Below are positions 50,801 through 62,879 of a stretch of 64,000 nt of DNA, one piece after another (the first letter of the stretch is position 1; each line of letters starts with the position of its first letter). The stretch is taken from contig JAWQUS010000030.1 in assembly GCA_036365455.1 (NCBI GenBank), positions 20,604,001 through 20,668,000 on the forward strand, read 5' to 3'. The stretch is from Macrosoma leucophasiata. Lineage: Eukaryota > Arthropoda > Insecta > Lepidoptera > Hedylidae. A program made the position numbers and the translations under genes. Below the pieces are notes generated by a model. The model saw nothing but the letters and a program-made list of their open reading frames with translations. It made no database searches and was not told where the DNA came from.

Positions 50801-51650
50801 ATCAGAATCAGAATCAGAAACTCATTTATTCATTTAGGGTGACAGGCACCTCTTACGACACGTCAAAAACAAACAAAATAAATTAAAGCAAATAACAATT
50901 GATATACATGTCAAACAAGATAAAAAATATATGTAAAGTCAAGAATATCACTAAGATAAAACTAAATGTAATAAACTAATGTAAAAGTATATCAGTAGAA
51001 TGTCTCTTTTCCCCTTTACAAACTGATAACAAAGAGTAAAAAGAAAAAAAAAAGAGTCATTCTTTGTCATTCACCGGCAAAGTTCCAAAGGCCAATATGA
51101 TCTGAGAAAAACATGCCGGAAAAAACTCAGTCGGCTCTTTTAAAAATATCTCTTAGGCATATTTTTACAATTTTCCATAATTTAAACAAGCTTAAAATTA
51201 ACAATATAATATCAACATTACACTTTGATTATTACATTTAACACCTTTGTGGAGCTAGATCAGCATTTAGCCAAACATTTCTATCCTTGAGATAGTCCTC
51301 GAGTTTATAGTAAGCCTTTTTACATAGAGTGCGTTTAATTAATGCTTTGAGTTTACCATCGGTGAGTTCAGCAATCCCGGCTGGGATCTTGTTATAAAAT
51401 TCTACACTATATTTTAGGAAAGATAAATTAGTTTTCGTCAGTCGAAAACTTGGCAGAGACAACTTGTTCTTATTCCTCGTATTATAACTATGCCTATCGG
51501 AGATTTTATCAAACAGATGTAGATTTTTCCTCGCGAAAAGTATATTTTCATAGATGTAATGGCAAGGCACTGTCATTATATTTATTTCTTTAAAGAAGAA
51601 TATTTTTTTCTTTTTTTTTTTGAGGTTCTGGAGCTGGATAGAGCCTCCCG
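50801..51650 (-). pseudogene. Jockey-type LINE: ORF2 C-terminus and 3' UTR
   Basis: The minus frame (about 51640-51238) has HSYNTRNKNKLSLPSFRLTK, then YSVEFYNKIPAGIAEL and YYKLEDYLKD. This is the end of a Jockey-group ORF2. The 3' UTR (51237-50801) ends AATAAATGAGTTTCTGATTC with GATTCT repeats. The enzyme core is absent. Truncated copies of the same 3' UTR are at 19572, 53430 and 62135. Confidence 0.85.
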
Positions 51651-51679
51651 CAGGTGCCCACAACATTGCTGCTTGTCAT

Positions 51680-51745
51680 AAGGGGAGGATATACCGTAAT
51701 CGCCACTCCAGGCAGGCGGATTGGCGATCGCAGTGATATAAGTAG
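51680..51745 (-). repeat. E-element fragment
   Basis: AAGGGGAGGATATACCGTAA, then GGCGGATTGGCGATCGCAGT. Body only. Confidence 0.65.
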
Positions 51746-51954
51746 TGTTATTTCCTAACTCCTCACGGCTGAGTGCTGTGGCTGCCGACGTGAGCTCAAT
51801 AGCGTGATACGATGATATTCAGATGCAAATATTTGCGTAAATTAAGAAAACACAACTAAAACTTTACGCGTCCATTCAATATTTGAGGGTTGCCATCGAT
51901 TTCCCCGTGATGGCATCAGATCCCAACTTAGTGGTCGGTCCACCATTGAAGGAG

Positions 51955-52028
51955 TTTTTACCATCTCTACAATGGTGAGTGCTCTGCTGAACTGATCGAT
52001 ATGGTGCCACCCTATCTCTTTTGAACTC
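51955..52028 (+). mobile_element. CR1-type LINE fragment
   Basis: ACCATCTCTACAATGGTGAG, TGCTCTGCTGAACTG, then ATATGGTGCCACCCTATCTC matches 10312-10380. Confidence 0.75.
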
Positions 52029-52029
52029 A

Positions 52030-52719
52030 GTAAACAGTAATAAAATATTCAGTTACCAATCTCATAACGCCAGGTTTATTATTATTTTTGCCTGGGGATA
52101 ATATTAAAAAATCACTTTAAAATAAAATTTTACAAACATTTATTAATAAGTTATTTCGATGTTTGCGACCGAAGCGCTCGTTTAACATGGGTTCACTGCA
52201 TATCATTTGAAATAACAATGTTGTTAACATTCGCATTCAAAACTAAACTTTACCACCTGAAAACAAAGTTTAATTTCGTAATATTTCTTTAACAAAATCG
52301 CTTACTTTCTTAATATAATTTGCTATGCTATTGCATACTCTATTCCTATTTTAATAAAGGTGTAAGATTCACAATTACATTGTATATTTCTTGAAATAAG
52401 TCGAGCCGTTTCGTCAAATTGTGCCACGATGTGAGGTGAGTCAGTCGGCTGTCATCTATTATTTTAATTAAACAAAGGAAGGATTTGTATGTGCAACAAA
52501 TTAATAAACAATGATGCTTGTGAATGAATAAAGACAAGACAAGTCTGGAGAATCTAGACCGATGTATGCCTACCTAGGGTATTAAGAATATGGCAATGCA
52601 GCGATATTTATTACTCCTGGCATCCTATGCTATAGGTACATAGCTGTTTTTCTACTACATGGTCCATGGTTTACCAACTTTAGCACTACAGGCTACCACC
52701 AGTAACAAGGACCAAGGAG
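52030..52719. other. Unassigned AT-rich sequence
   Basis: Nothing recognised. Confidence 0.45.
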
Positions 52720-52963
52720 GAGTGCCAGTGACTTTCAGGGCGTAGGCACCACCGCATTACCTAATCTATCTGCCCCCGAAATGGTAATGTTTAGATGGTA
52801 ATGTATGGCCCCGTAAGAACTATAACAGAGACAAAAATGAAGGTCTCAGGGGTGGCGACGGATCTTCATTTTGACCTCTGGGTTTTTTGTAGATGTCTGC
52901 AGTTGCAGTCATCACTTTACATCCATGAGAGCTGTATTCTTGCTTACATAAAAAAAAACTAAT
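52720..52963 (+). mobile_element. A-element, second subfamily
   Basis: GGAGTGCCAGTGACTTTCAG, TCTATCTGCCCCCGAAATGG, GGCCCCGTAAGAACTATAAC. The tail TTGCTTACATAAAAAAAAAC lost the CCACTTCCA step. Confidence 0.8.
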
Positions 52964-52984
52964 CACTGCCATTTGGGTCATAAT

Positions 52985-53026
52985 GTAGTAGTGCTTCAAG
53001 CTCCTTCACTGGAGCTCTACCATTCA
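52985..53026 (-). mobile_element. A-element 5' end fragment
   Basis: GCTTCAAGCTCCTTCACTGG, then AGCTCTACCA. Opposite orientation to the copy before it. Confidence 0.55.
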
Positions 53027-53429
53027 ACTGTATGCGCTGTTTACTATAACGAAATGAGTATACTACCTATAGATTTCAAGTTATCATTATTTATAGAAGT
53101 GTTTATTATGTAATTGTTTGCAGTCTTGTTCAAATTGATGATAATAGCTGAAGTGTCACTTGCTGAATGTAATTTAGCGCTCAAGATGATTTTGTATGAA
53201 GTACCCACTTGTATGTAATCGTCATTTACATGTCAATATCACGACTTGGACCACTGTCACCACCCACTGACCACTTCAGAGTTGTGATTTAGTCACCGTT
53301 TGTGAGAATTGTATGTGTGATTCTCATTAAAGGCCTTTATATTATGACAAAAGCAAACATGCGTACAGTTCATATTATTACCTACATATCCATGGTACTT
53401 GTAAGTGGATACATCGAAGACCATATTAT
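53027..53429. other. Unassigned sequence
   Basis: Nothing recognised. Confidence 0.4.
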
Positions 53430-53790
53430 ATAAAGAGATATTTTTAAAAGAGCCGACTGAGTTTTTTTCGGCAAGTTTTTCTCAGATCATATTGGCCTTT
53501 GGAACTTTGCCGGTGAATGACAAAGAATGACTCTTTTTCTTTTCTTTTTACTCTTTGTTATAAGTTTGTAAAGGGGAAAAGAGACATTCTACTGATATAC
53601 TTTTTACTTTAGTTTATGACATTTAGTTTTATCTTAGTGATATTCTTGACTTTACATATATTTTTTATCTTGTTTGACATGTATATCAATTGTTATTCGC
53701 TTTAATTTATTTTGTTTGTTTTTGACGTGTCATAAGAGGTGCCTGTCACCCTAAATGAATAAATGAGTTTTTGATTCTGATTCTGATTCA
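53430..53790 (+). mobile_element. Jockey-type LINE 3' UTR, GATTCT tail
   Basis: AAAAGAGCCGACTGAGTTTT, CTTTGCCGGTGAATGACAAA, TGACGTGTCATAAGAGGTGC and TTTTGATTCTGATTCTGATT. It is the mirror of 50801-51160 and about 360 bp long. Confidence 0.85.
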
Positions 53791-53840
53791 TAAAAAGTCT
53801 CATTGTTTAATTGACTACCTACTGCTGCGCTGGAGTCCTG

Positions 53841-54016
53841 AACTGCCTCAATAGCCTAGTAGTAGCAAGCCACTACTCCTACGCTGGGGTCCTGGGTTTG
53901 ATTCCCGGGTCCGGGTATATTAGAAATAACGGTGTAAAATCCTTAATCGCCTTTAAATCTGAATCCATTTACCTCTGCCTACCCCTTCGGGAATTACATG
54001 CGTGAAGTTACGTTTG
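53841..54016 (+). mobile_element. B-SINE, compact complete copy
   Basis: The head is AACTGCCTCAATAGCCTAGT, box B is GGTTTGATTCCC, the body is ATAACGGTGTAAAATCC, and the tail CTCTGCCTACCCCTTCGGGA, then ATTACATGCGTGAAG. Part of the body is deleted. CTGCGCTGGAGTCCTGAACT just before it duplicates part of the head. Confidence 0.85.
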
Positions 54017-54044
54017 TTTAATTGACATGGTTTTTTCTGGAAAT

Positions 54045-54155
54045 ATTTTTAAAGAAAAAATGGAAAGAAAAATTTGACTTCATGCGGGTCTTGAAACCTC
54101 GATCCCTGGGATCACTAGTCCAGTCGATCTACCAACTAAGCTACCGGAGTCCACA
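54045..54155 (-). mobile_element. D-SINE relative
   Basis: Reversed tail TTTTTAAAGAAAAAATGG and AATTTGACTTCATGCGGG. Minus-strand head GGTAGCTTAGTTGGTAGATC (box A) with a box B-like GGTTTCAAGACC. The head differs from the 3072 copy, so it is another subfamily. Confidence 0.7.
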
Positions 54156-54242
54156 CCTGATCGTCGAATTTTTCCTTAAGATTTTATTCTTTGTAGTACA
54201 GTAACGACACCTATTGCCGACAATGGTAGTAACTTTTTTTAT

Positions 54243-54884
54243 TTGTCGATGGAGGCATACAAGCATCAATATTACCTTAGACAAGTGCATTCGCGACTCA
54301 AAGATCGAAATTGGTGGCAACATATTCCTGAAGTCTATACAAAATTAGGGTATGCGGATGACCTGGATGTGATAGGTAGAAACCTACCTGCAATAGAGAA
54401 TGCTTACCGTGCCCTGGTAAAATCATCTGAAGAGGCCGGATTTCAAGTCAATGTGACGAAGACTAAATATATGAAAACTTCAAAAGAACTGCTTAAAACA
54501 CCGTCCAATATCACTATTGATACCAGCACATTTGACTGTGTCAATCAATTCGTTTAACTCGGCTCTCTAGTAAGGAGTAACAATGATATATCTTCAGAAA
54601 TAAGCAGGCGAATTATGGCGGCTAATAAATGCTATTTCGGTTTGCTAAGATATTTCCGTTCAAAAATTATCTCAAAGAACATTAAAATCCTTCTCTATAA
54701 AACTTTACTAAGGCCGTTATTGACATATGGATCCGCATGCTGGGTTGTGAGCAAAAAGGACGAGAACGCAATTCTAGTCTTCGAATGCAAGATTCTGAGG
54801 CACATTTTCGGTGCAGTATTGGAAAATGAGGAATGGCGAACTCGATACATTGATAGGATTGTGGACTACGATATCAAAATTTAG
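54243..54884 (+). pseudogene. Non-LTR reverse transcriptase, C-terminal half
   Basis: YADD at 54351-54362 within LGYADDLDVIGRNL, then EEAGFQVNVTKTKYM and LGSLVRSNNDISSEISRRIM. Then YKTLLRPLLTYGSACWVVSK and ECKILRHIFGAV. One stop (TAA at about 54555) splits the two frames. Clade uncertain; it differs from the CR1, Jockey and RTE pieces elsewhere in the window. The 5' part is missing. Confidence 0.85.
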
Positions 54885-54945
54885 GGGCGGCAAAAATTGG
54901 ATAGCCTACAGGCGGCAAATTTGTAAATCCGCCACTGCCTAAGGC
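54885..54945 (+). repeat. LINE end with AAATCCGCCACTG
   Basis: GGGGCGGCAAAAATTGGATA, GCCTACAGGCGGCAAATTTG, then TAAATCCGCCACTGCC. It follows the LINE stop directly and so may be its 3' end. Related to 34726-34803. Confidence 0.6.
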
Positions 54946-56034
54946 GTAAGTATTTACATAACACACATGTAGGTATTTATTTCAAGGACAAGACCGAGTC
55001 ACAATACCAATAACCGAATAGGTACGAGCAGATTTTCTATGCCCACTTTAAAAAATCATATTGCAGAAATAAAGAAGGAAAAACATTTTTTGACTTCTGA
55101 CAAAAAATCATTTTATTTTAATTTCTAATATCACGCACCCGCGTTGATGTAAAAAATAAAAATATGACAATAACATTGTAATTTTTCTAAAAACGTGGTA
55201 TCATAAAACAAAGTTGTCACAAGTCCCAAGCAACAAAGAAACCTAACCCTACATAGTAACAAGTAAACACAACATAGAAGGCGTCAGTACGTCTGTTTGC
55301 TCGCTTTGTGAGTCAGTTCAAGGATTTCTAGTAACTCAACACGAACTGAGCGCATCCGCTCCTATCAACACAAGTTTGCTAACCGACAAATGAATACCCA
55401 CTCCATTTCCGCCTCTACTACTAAATAAAAACGGTTCAACATCGTTTGCATGATCTACAGAACTAGATCCAACTTCAGAGTTAGTCGTGTGGAGTTGCAT
55501 TACAAATAAATCCACATACACACGCTCTCATTGTGTTCATGTATGAAGAAGGCAATTCGTTGCATTACCATAACACGTTACAGTCTGATCTAGGTCCCCT
55601 TAGATGACACTGGATATTGTAACCAATATGTTCAGAACTTTTGGTGTATCTTATCTTTAGGGTGTTAGGATCAAAATCGACTGTTCAGGATCGTTCGAAA
55701 ATGGTTTAGTTAAAGAACTAGATTCAATGACAATATCTGTAATGACACTAATGATTGGTTGGCTGGCCTTGGCTCCTCGTTTTTGTGATCGGGCTACAGT
55801 TTATTGCTGGCGATTTTAGATTATAGCCTGTTTGGAATATTATTATGTCTCATATTTTTTATTGCAAAGTCTATAGAGCTCATTATGGTTGTTATTATTA
55901 CCCGTACTTCGAATATCAGCTGATAGTATCATCGATGATGTATTCTTACTAAATGTAGAAATAGTAAGTATGAGTATGAAGTATTTTAAAAATATTTTAA
56001 TTTGCTGAAAATACCGCTAAGGCATCGAAACGTG
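54946..56034. other. Unassigned sequence
   Basis: No gene or repeat was recognised in about 1.1 kb. Confidence 0.45.
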
Positions 56035-56300
56035 ATGACCCCTTAAGGACTCCATCATCTTGTGGAGGAGAATTCTTCCGATAATGCAGACATTCCGAAT
56101 AACGGCGATCACAAAAACATTCCAATAACGGTAGTAATTGCAAAAACGGGGAATGGACAGTAGCGTCTCACGATACAACTACTGCTACCGCAATCGCCAA
56201 CTCGCAATTCCAGCGTAGTGATTATGGACATGATGCTAGGGCATCTTTGGTTGGAGGCTTTTGTCCAGCCTTTTGGACGATTATTGTTTTCTGCCATCTC
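56035..56300 (+). repeat. E-element, strongly diverged
   Basis: ATTCCGAATAACGGCGATCA, CATTCCAATAACGGTAGTAA, CAATCGCCAACTCGCAATTC and a TTTTGTCCAGCC end keep the family order. Confidence 0.55.
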
Positions 56301-57359
56301 TTCTTAACTTAAGTCTTTGGCTAAAATCGGTAGGCACTTAGAGCAAGTATGTTTATTATAGACATTAATAAAATAACAGTTTGGTGCTTAATTTATGTAG
56401 CTTTAAAGTCTAATTCGTAAGGTATTTTGAAAATATCAAAGTGAGAATAGTTGATACTATAAAGCTATAAAGTGTCAAGCGGTAAGAACCCGGCGGCGGG
56501 CTGATAAACTAGGTGATCTGCGTAAACAAGTGTATTGAGATCATCGATAAACATACTAAAATTTTACTTGAATTGAGAAGTTATATGAAAAACCTAATAA
56601 TGATTAATATCCTGTCCAACGATATCCCAGTTGACATGATTTTTTTTACCTCTACACCATATGCCATCTGGTAATCGCCATTGTAAATTTTGATCACTAT
56701 TATAGTATTACATTGATGACGCTCACGAGCTCAAGACCATCATTGTCGATTGACATAAGAATCATGACAATCGGTCCACGCGTAAGGAGAACCCTACAAA
56801 GGAAGAAACACACATTGGACTGACAAACACATTACCCTCGGCGGCGTTCCGCAGTTAGGTAAAAAAGTAGTATTGAATGCGTCTGCGTTCTAAATCTGAA
56901 ACTTTTAGGGTTTAAGTATATATGCTCGTACTACAGTATTAAAATACCAACACTTACATAAAATCCGTTCACAATCACGCTCCAAGCAGCACTTTTTCAA
57001 AAGATCATTCAAGCCATTGAAGATGCAACAATACGCCCACACGGCACGAACGGTACGTGACCATCAAAAGGTGGCCATACAAAAACCCATACACACAATA
57101 CAACCCATACATTTAATACAATGAGTACGTCAATTTACAATCGTTAACTAAATGTAATGGTACCGGCTACGCACATCCTGGATATAATCACATTTCATAC
57201 TAAATACATTGCTGTCGAATTAGCGATAAGTAGTAGGTACAATGTGTTTCGGTAGCGGCCAGATGGTTAGTTAGAAGTTTTTGGAGTATAATATATTTTC
57301 TATCACGATATTAAGCTGTTGATGGGTATTTGCGTATGTGTTTATATGCAAATATTTAT
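56301..57359. other. Unassigned sequence
   Basis: No gene or repeat was recognised in about 1.05 kb. Confidence 0.45.
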
Positions 57360-57510
57360 ACGCCATGGACGTTCACACTATCTTTATTTTATTTAATAAT
57401 ATTTGTATTAAATCTAAGGTTTTGACAAAGGAGCAACACGCTGAGTTTGTTGGGTAGCGGAGTTCTTCTCAGTAGTGCCTGCACTTGGAACTCTGCTAAG
57501 TTCGTTTTCT
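57360..57510 (+). mobile_element. LINE 3' UTR fragment related to 12060-12488
   Basis: CGCCATGGACGTTCACACTA and CTGAGTTTGTTGGGTAGCGG, TTCTTCTCAGTAGTGCCTGC, then TTGGAACTCTGCTAAG. The TTCTA tail is absent. Confidence 0.6.
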
Positions 57511-57654
57511 TCTATGAAGGAATAGAAAAAAAATATGACTTACGTATCGGTTAAATATTATTATTAAATTGGTACCTAACACCGCATTAACTAATCTACT
57601 TGACGACTTATTTTTATTTAACCCGTGCGAGTGAATTTATTATTTAATGAAAAA

Positions 57655-57745
57655 AATTAAAAGAAAAATTTGACTTCGGGCAGCAATTGAACCTCAGCCT
57701 TAGGATAACTAGTCTAGCCGCTTTACCACTAGACTAGAGCGTTGG
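57655..57745 (-). mobile_element. D-SINE relative
   Basis: Reversed tail AAAGAAAAATTTGACTTCGG, head on minus CTCTAGTCTAGTGGTAAAGC, with a weak box B (GGTTCAATTGC). Confidence 0.6.
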
Positions 57746-57784
57746 TAGCCTTTCGCAACCCTATACATGAGTTCAGTATTAGAA

Positions 57785-57837
57785 GGTAGTAATATAGGTA
57801 ACATTGCTCCCGTGCGAATCCGAGGCGAGCCGCTAGT
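57785..57837 (+). mobile_element. Helitron 3' terminus
   Basis: GTAGTAATATAGGTAACATT, GCTCCCGTGCGAATCCGAGG, CGAGCCGCTAGT. Only the end remains, just before an A-element tail. Confidence 0.6.
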
Positions 57838-57857
57838 TATGTAATTAATAATTTATT

Positions 57858-58120
57858 GTTTTTTTTAATGTAATTAAGGTAGCAAACAAGCCTGCAGTTC
57901 ACATTGATGTTAAGTGATGACTGCAGCCTATAGACACCCATACAAACATTAGAAGTCAAAATGCAGATGCGTTGCCGCCCGTTAATATGTCTCTGGGATA
58001 GTTATTACCGTCTAACCGGAATATGATAGTGCTGAACAGTACCATTTAGCGGCAGATAAGTTAGGTAATGCGGTGATGCCTGCGGCCTCGAGCTCCTACA
58101 CTGGAACTTTACCACCAGTA
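57858..58120 (-). mobile_element. A-element, mosaic
   Basis: It runs from TTTTTTTTAATGTAATTAAGG to GGAACTTTACCACCAGT. The head half has second-subfamily marks, and about 20 bp around GGGGCCATACATTACCAT are lost. Confidence 0.85.
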
Positions 58121-58637
58121 ATGTCTATCTTCAATTCAAAAGATACAGTCAAACGGACAGGAAGTCTGACCCTTTTTGCAGCCTTTAGACATGGAACAGA
58201 CACATAAAAGTCATTATATTGACTTGAATATATCTCATAAACATCTCAGCTTGCACACAAAACTTCTCTGTCGACTCTGTAAACCTGTTATCTCGAGAAA
58301 TAAGATAAAAACTCGGAGCCTGGAGTTACTTGATAATTGTGTAATTTATTCCTGGGGTAGGGATAGCAACTGTTTCCACAAGAGATTGTTTTTAAATCGA
58401 TATGAATCGCAGTGTGATGAATCGATAAACAAAAAAATTGACGCAGGAGAAATCGATTCTCGATTAATCGATCTATGTTTGATTTGCTTCCTCAATAATG
58501 AATTTAGGCTACACATTGGCAAACAAATGAGACAAAAAATAAATTATACAAATAACACATCTTTGTTTTGTATCTATTTAATTTTATTGATTTAAAAAAT
58601 ATATGAATTACTAAAATTGTACCTACAAGTGTATCTT
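58121..58637. other. Unassigned sequence with ATCGAT clusters
   Basis: ATCGAT-type words recur at 58395-58475 and again at 59025-59045. CTGGGGTAGGGATAGCAAC at 58350 faces TCATCCCTATCCTGGGGTAG at about 59050. The 139-codon frame here is unsupported. Confidence 0.35.
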
Positions 58638-58921
58638 TTACTGGTGCAAGAGCTCCAGTGACGGAGCTCGCGGGCGTAGGCACCACCGCATTACCTAATA
58701 TACTTTCCGCTAAATGGTTGTCAGCACTATCGTGTTTCGGTCAGGTGGTAATGTACGGACTTGTAATTTCCGGCACAGAGGTATAACACCTTAGGCCTCA
58801 GGAGTGGTAACGCATCTGCATTTTGACCTTGGTCTTTGTGTGGGTGTCTTTAGGCTGCAGTCATCACTTAACATCAATGTGAACTGCATGCTTGTTTGCC
58901 ACTTCCATAATATAAAAAAAA
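58638..58921 (+). mobile_element. A-element, full length
   Basis: It starts TTACTGGTGCAAGAGCTCC and ends CATAATATAAAAAAAACC. GTATCTTTTA before and ATATCATTTA after may be a worn target duplication. Confidence 0.9.
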
Positions 58922-59074
58922 CCATATCATTTATTTCACTCTGGTAGGGTAAAAGCTACTTTGTTGCTGAAACAATTTTATAAAAAAAACAAAATAAATG
59001 AACCTCAATTTTCTAGGGTGGAGTATCGATTCACTAGATCGATTCAGTGTCATCCCTATCCTGGGGTAGGTATA

Positions 59075-61880
59075 TCTTTTTATCTTGTGCCGAACTGGAA
59101 CTTTGTTAGTGAAGTTATTTTAACTGTTAATAAATAAATTTCAACAGTTACGCGAAAGATTTGATAATGGGAAGCTATATTTTGGTAATTAAATTTGAAA
59201 GTTTGGTAATCGATGAAATTAAGCGCCATGTTTCTGTGATGAGTTTTTCGCGGCAGAATTTAGTTTTGAAATCGACGAAAAACGGAAAAAAATAAGAAAA
59301 AGTTAAGAGGTTATCAATTCGATGTGGTATTATGACCACGCATAATTTTTTGCCAGCTGATCCAATTTTTATGATTCTTTTTATAATCGATAACGGAGAT
59401 ATACCTACTCCACAAGGTCCCATTTTAATTTCATTAAACACAAAATTATTATTTCGCTAATTGATTTTGGTTCTCTTTCCTACTATCGTATTATAAAAAC
59501 TATGCGCTTAAGTTTAGGTACAGATACTTCTGTTGTTATGGAGAATTATAAATAGTCCAAAAACATCTGATACACTGTCAAAAAATCGAAAGATAAATAG
59601 AAAATAATTAACAGGTAAACGCTACCGAAACGACGTGCGTCAATGACTTATGGAAGTAATTTGAGCTAATTAACCGTTGACTTGCCGACACATTAACATT
59701 TCAACTCCTGTTCCAATTAGTTGACATGCGATCCGTATCGAAATTCATAAATCATTACATCAAGATTACACTAAAGATGAGTACCAATTAAGATGCAGAG
59801 TACGCCAGGAACTTTCTATCCGTCTATTTATTTTTATCGCTAACCTCCGTCCGTGAGTAGCGTTCCTATACACGTGCCTATATCTGATACTTGTTTACGC
59901 TTTAATCTAACATCTCGTTGCTTGGTCACGTACTCCAGCGTCCCAAACACCGGGATCACTTCAAGCGCTTTCAGCATCAATAGCTTTAGCATTAAGGACC
60001 GGTTTGGCGTCCGCTGGAGGAGAATATACACCGTTCTATCGTGTTTCAGTGGCGGCAGTGTGTCTGTTTGCCGTAGCCACACCGATATAACATGGAGTGC
60101 GGCAGTTATGTTTTATTGCTTGACTGCTTTGATACCCGTCAGCAGTGCAGCTCGGCGAGACCTAGGAGCTGCACGTCTTGTATATGCTCTCTGGCTCCCC
60201 GATAAATACGTTTGGAATGAAATAAATGCACCGATTCCTTGATAATTAAATTGAATTTGTCGGATATCAGTTTACAAGGTAATAAACAGAGTCGGATGCC
60301 CACAGAAATGTTTATTGCATCCGCTTGTATTTTACTGTAATTATTTTCACGAAACAATTTCGTTCGTCGTGTAATTAGTTCGATTAATTACATGTTTGAA
60401 TTCTGTCGAATGTTTCATGAAATTATCGTCTTTATTCCAATTTCTTCCATGCCAACGAACATTATATCCATTACTCATCTCGCTGTAGCTCATCAACGTC
60501 ATAACATGACGTGAGATCTGTTTTGCATGTTTACAAATGCATTATGGTTTCCATTTGGTATTTCAAATGTTAATCTTCATTTTGAGACCATTACAGCGAG
60601 CATTCGACTCTGAAATTCGGTTAAATAAATATTTATACGGCTCATGTACCGAATTGAATCAATACTGACACGGTAAAGATTTGAAAATGGTCTCTTCGCT
60701 GTGCGGTCGTCGCTGTAGGCGTGTTGAATTGTTGATTCAAGTTACATTACATACCATCAATATTCCCCTTGTTTGCTTTCCACACATATAACTTAACGTT
60801 AATTGCTCTGTTTTTCTTACCACTAACCATAATTGAAGCTTCGAGTTTCACACTAGTATTTATAAGTTTATCGTCACTAATTAAGTCCGATTTATGAGCT
60901 AGCAAATGTGATTTTAAGACGGATTCGGTGCTTTGTTGAACAACTTCATTATGATGTCATCACTTCATCACGCTGTGGATTATAATTTGTGATATCTGAA
61001 GCATGACAGCCGTAATCGACATATTAAGTGAATTATAATGCTTCTTAGAAATGTAAAATATTATTCAGCGACGCGTTAAGAGGAAATGGTTTCTATGTTC
61101 TTGTTAGATATTTTTGTAAAATTAAATTCACTGATAAGAATAACAAAAAAATGAACAAGCAGAAATACCAGGTGATTTCTACGTGTATTAATATCTTAAC
61201 CATTTTCAATGTTCAATGAAATAATGTTTAAAAATTTATTCGTACACGGAATAGGTGTAGTTAGAAGTTCGTTGAGCTAGTTTCTTCTCAATATTTTTTG
61301 TGATATATTTATTTTCACGGTAAGTCCCTTACGGGTTAGGCAAAGCGTATTCAACAAATTGGTAATCTTGTATTTTTAAAGTAATCAACCTTTTGTCTGT
61401 GTTGGGCGTTTGTTATATTTAATAAGCACCTTAGCATGATTTTTGTCGTAATTTGTAAATATTTGTTGTCGTAAAAGCATATAGTTTTAAGTAGATAGCG
61501 TTAATAATCCAAAAATGCAGTAGAATTTTGATATATGGATATTTGTTATTTGCCTTTTGTATTCTCACTGTTAATATGATCATGAATAATGACCTTTTTA
61601 ATATTTTTTACGTGCTATGTACAAGTAGTTTGTGCTAATGTAATTGCTTGTGAATTTAGTTCAAATTGCAGTTTCAGGTGACCTTAGGAATTATTATTAG
61701 TAATCAATTATCATTATTTTTTAAACCTTCAACCTTCTCTGGCTGTATTGATGATAATAGAATTTTATGTTTTTGATTTTGCTCCTGTAACTGTTCTTCG
61801 TCTAATTTCATATTTATTTGCTCCTCAGGTAAGGTAAGATTTTCACTCACCTTTGATTGTAAGTACACATTTTTTTACAT
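59075..61880. other. 2.8-kb block without recognised repeats
   Basis: None of the families of this window occur here. Short open frames at 59840-60242 on both strands have no recognisable product. It could be single-copy intronic or regulatory DNA. Confidence 0.4.
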
Positions 61881-62134
61881 TTTTTAATTTTGTTCCCATT
61901 GTGTATGTCCCAATGTACAGTATGCTAAAAGAGCTAATATCAAGGATTTAAGGAAAAATGAAGTTAATTTGATTATAATAAAAATAACTTTGTTCCATTG
62001 AGTTCTTTTTAATAGACGGATATAAGGATTGGAAGATAATTGATTGTGCCAAAATTGGAGAAATTGTTCCCTTATTTTATTGTTAACAAGTTGGATATAC
62101 TTAGGTACAGTCCTCATACATTCATACATATACA

Positions 62135-62375
62135 AAGGGGAAATGAGACATTCTACTGATATGCTTTTTACATTCGTTTATTATATTTAGTTAATATATG
62201 TATATATAAGAATATCACTAAGTTAAGTTAGTGATATTCTTGACTATACATATATTTTTAATCTTGTTTGACATGTCTATCAATTGTAATTCACTTTAAT
62301 TTATTTTGTTTGTTTTGACGTGTCCTAAGAGGTGCCTGTCACCCTAAATGAATAAATGAGTTTCTGATTCATTTT
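62135..62375 (+). mobile_element. Jockey-type LINE 3' UTR end with internal hairpin
   Basis: AAAGGGGAAATGAGACATTC, TTTGACATGTCTATCAATTG, then AATAAATGAGTTTCTGATTC. AGAATATCACTAA (62209-62221) and TTAGTGATATTCT (62228-62240) form a 13-bp hairpin that the other copies lack. Confidence 0.8.
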
Positions 62376-62394
62376 TGAAACATCTTACACATTA

Positions 62395-62480
62395 TTAATT
62401 TAGGATGACAAACACCACTAACGAAACGTCAAATAAATTTAAAAAAAGAATACAGATGCACGTGTCATGTCAATTTAGAA
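62395..62480 (-). mobile_element. Jockey-type LINE 3' UTR, reversed and decayed
   Basis: TTAGGATGACAAACACCACT and ACGAAACGTCAAATAAATTT resemble the reversed CACCCTAAATGA and GACGTGTC end. Confidence 0.45.
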
Positions 62481-62523
62481 ACTAAAAAAAATAAGACTGT
62501 CACTAAAAATAAACTTAATTTAT

Positions 62524-62525
<2 letters not shown>

Positions 62526-62568
<43 letters not shown>
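62526..62568. repeat. (AT)n microsatellite
   Basis: About 21 AT dinucleotides then GTGTGTGT. On the minus strand it lies directly behind the RTE LINE end, so it may be an expanded LINE tail. Confidence 0.95.
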
Positions 62569-62574
<6 letters not shown>

Positions 62575-62576
<2 letters not shown>

Positions 62577-62872
62577 CTTCACGCCAGGTCCCTAACGGGG
62601 TAGGCAGAGAGTGTAGAGCGCCAGACATCCCGGTTCTGACAAACCTTTCGTGCCTCGTCTACCTTCATCATTCTCTTCATACATGCACGCCGATTCCTAA
62701 GACTTTTGATCCCACCATCAGACAGAACTCGACCTATTTGGTCATGGTAGGTCAGCCTTGGTCTTCCTGGGCCTCTGCAACCATCCACATTCGCATTGTA
62801 TATCTGTTTAGTCATTCGCTCATTCGACATTCTTTCTATATGCCCGAACCATCGGAGCATGCCTTTTTTAAT
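62575..62872 (-). pseudogene. RTE-type LINE C-terminal end
   Basis: MLRWFGHIERMSNERM through GRPRLTYHDQIGRVLSDGGI to STLSAYPVRDLA and stop. It is almost identical in sequence to 24886-25185, so the two are young or recently duplicated. Confidence 0.9.
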
Positions 62873-62879
62873 TTATTAA

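Noticed and set aside
58176..58595. 139-codon plus frame
   Set aside because: Begins with TTG, lies between two A-elements and has no family resemblance.
59853..60242. 129-codon plus frame overlapping an 80-codon minus frame
   Set aside because: No recognisable motif and no splice or start support on either strand.
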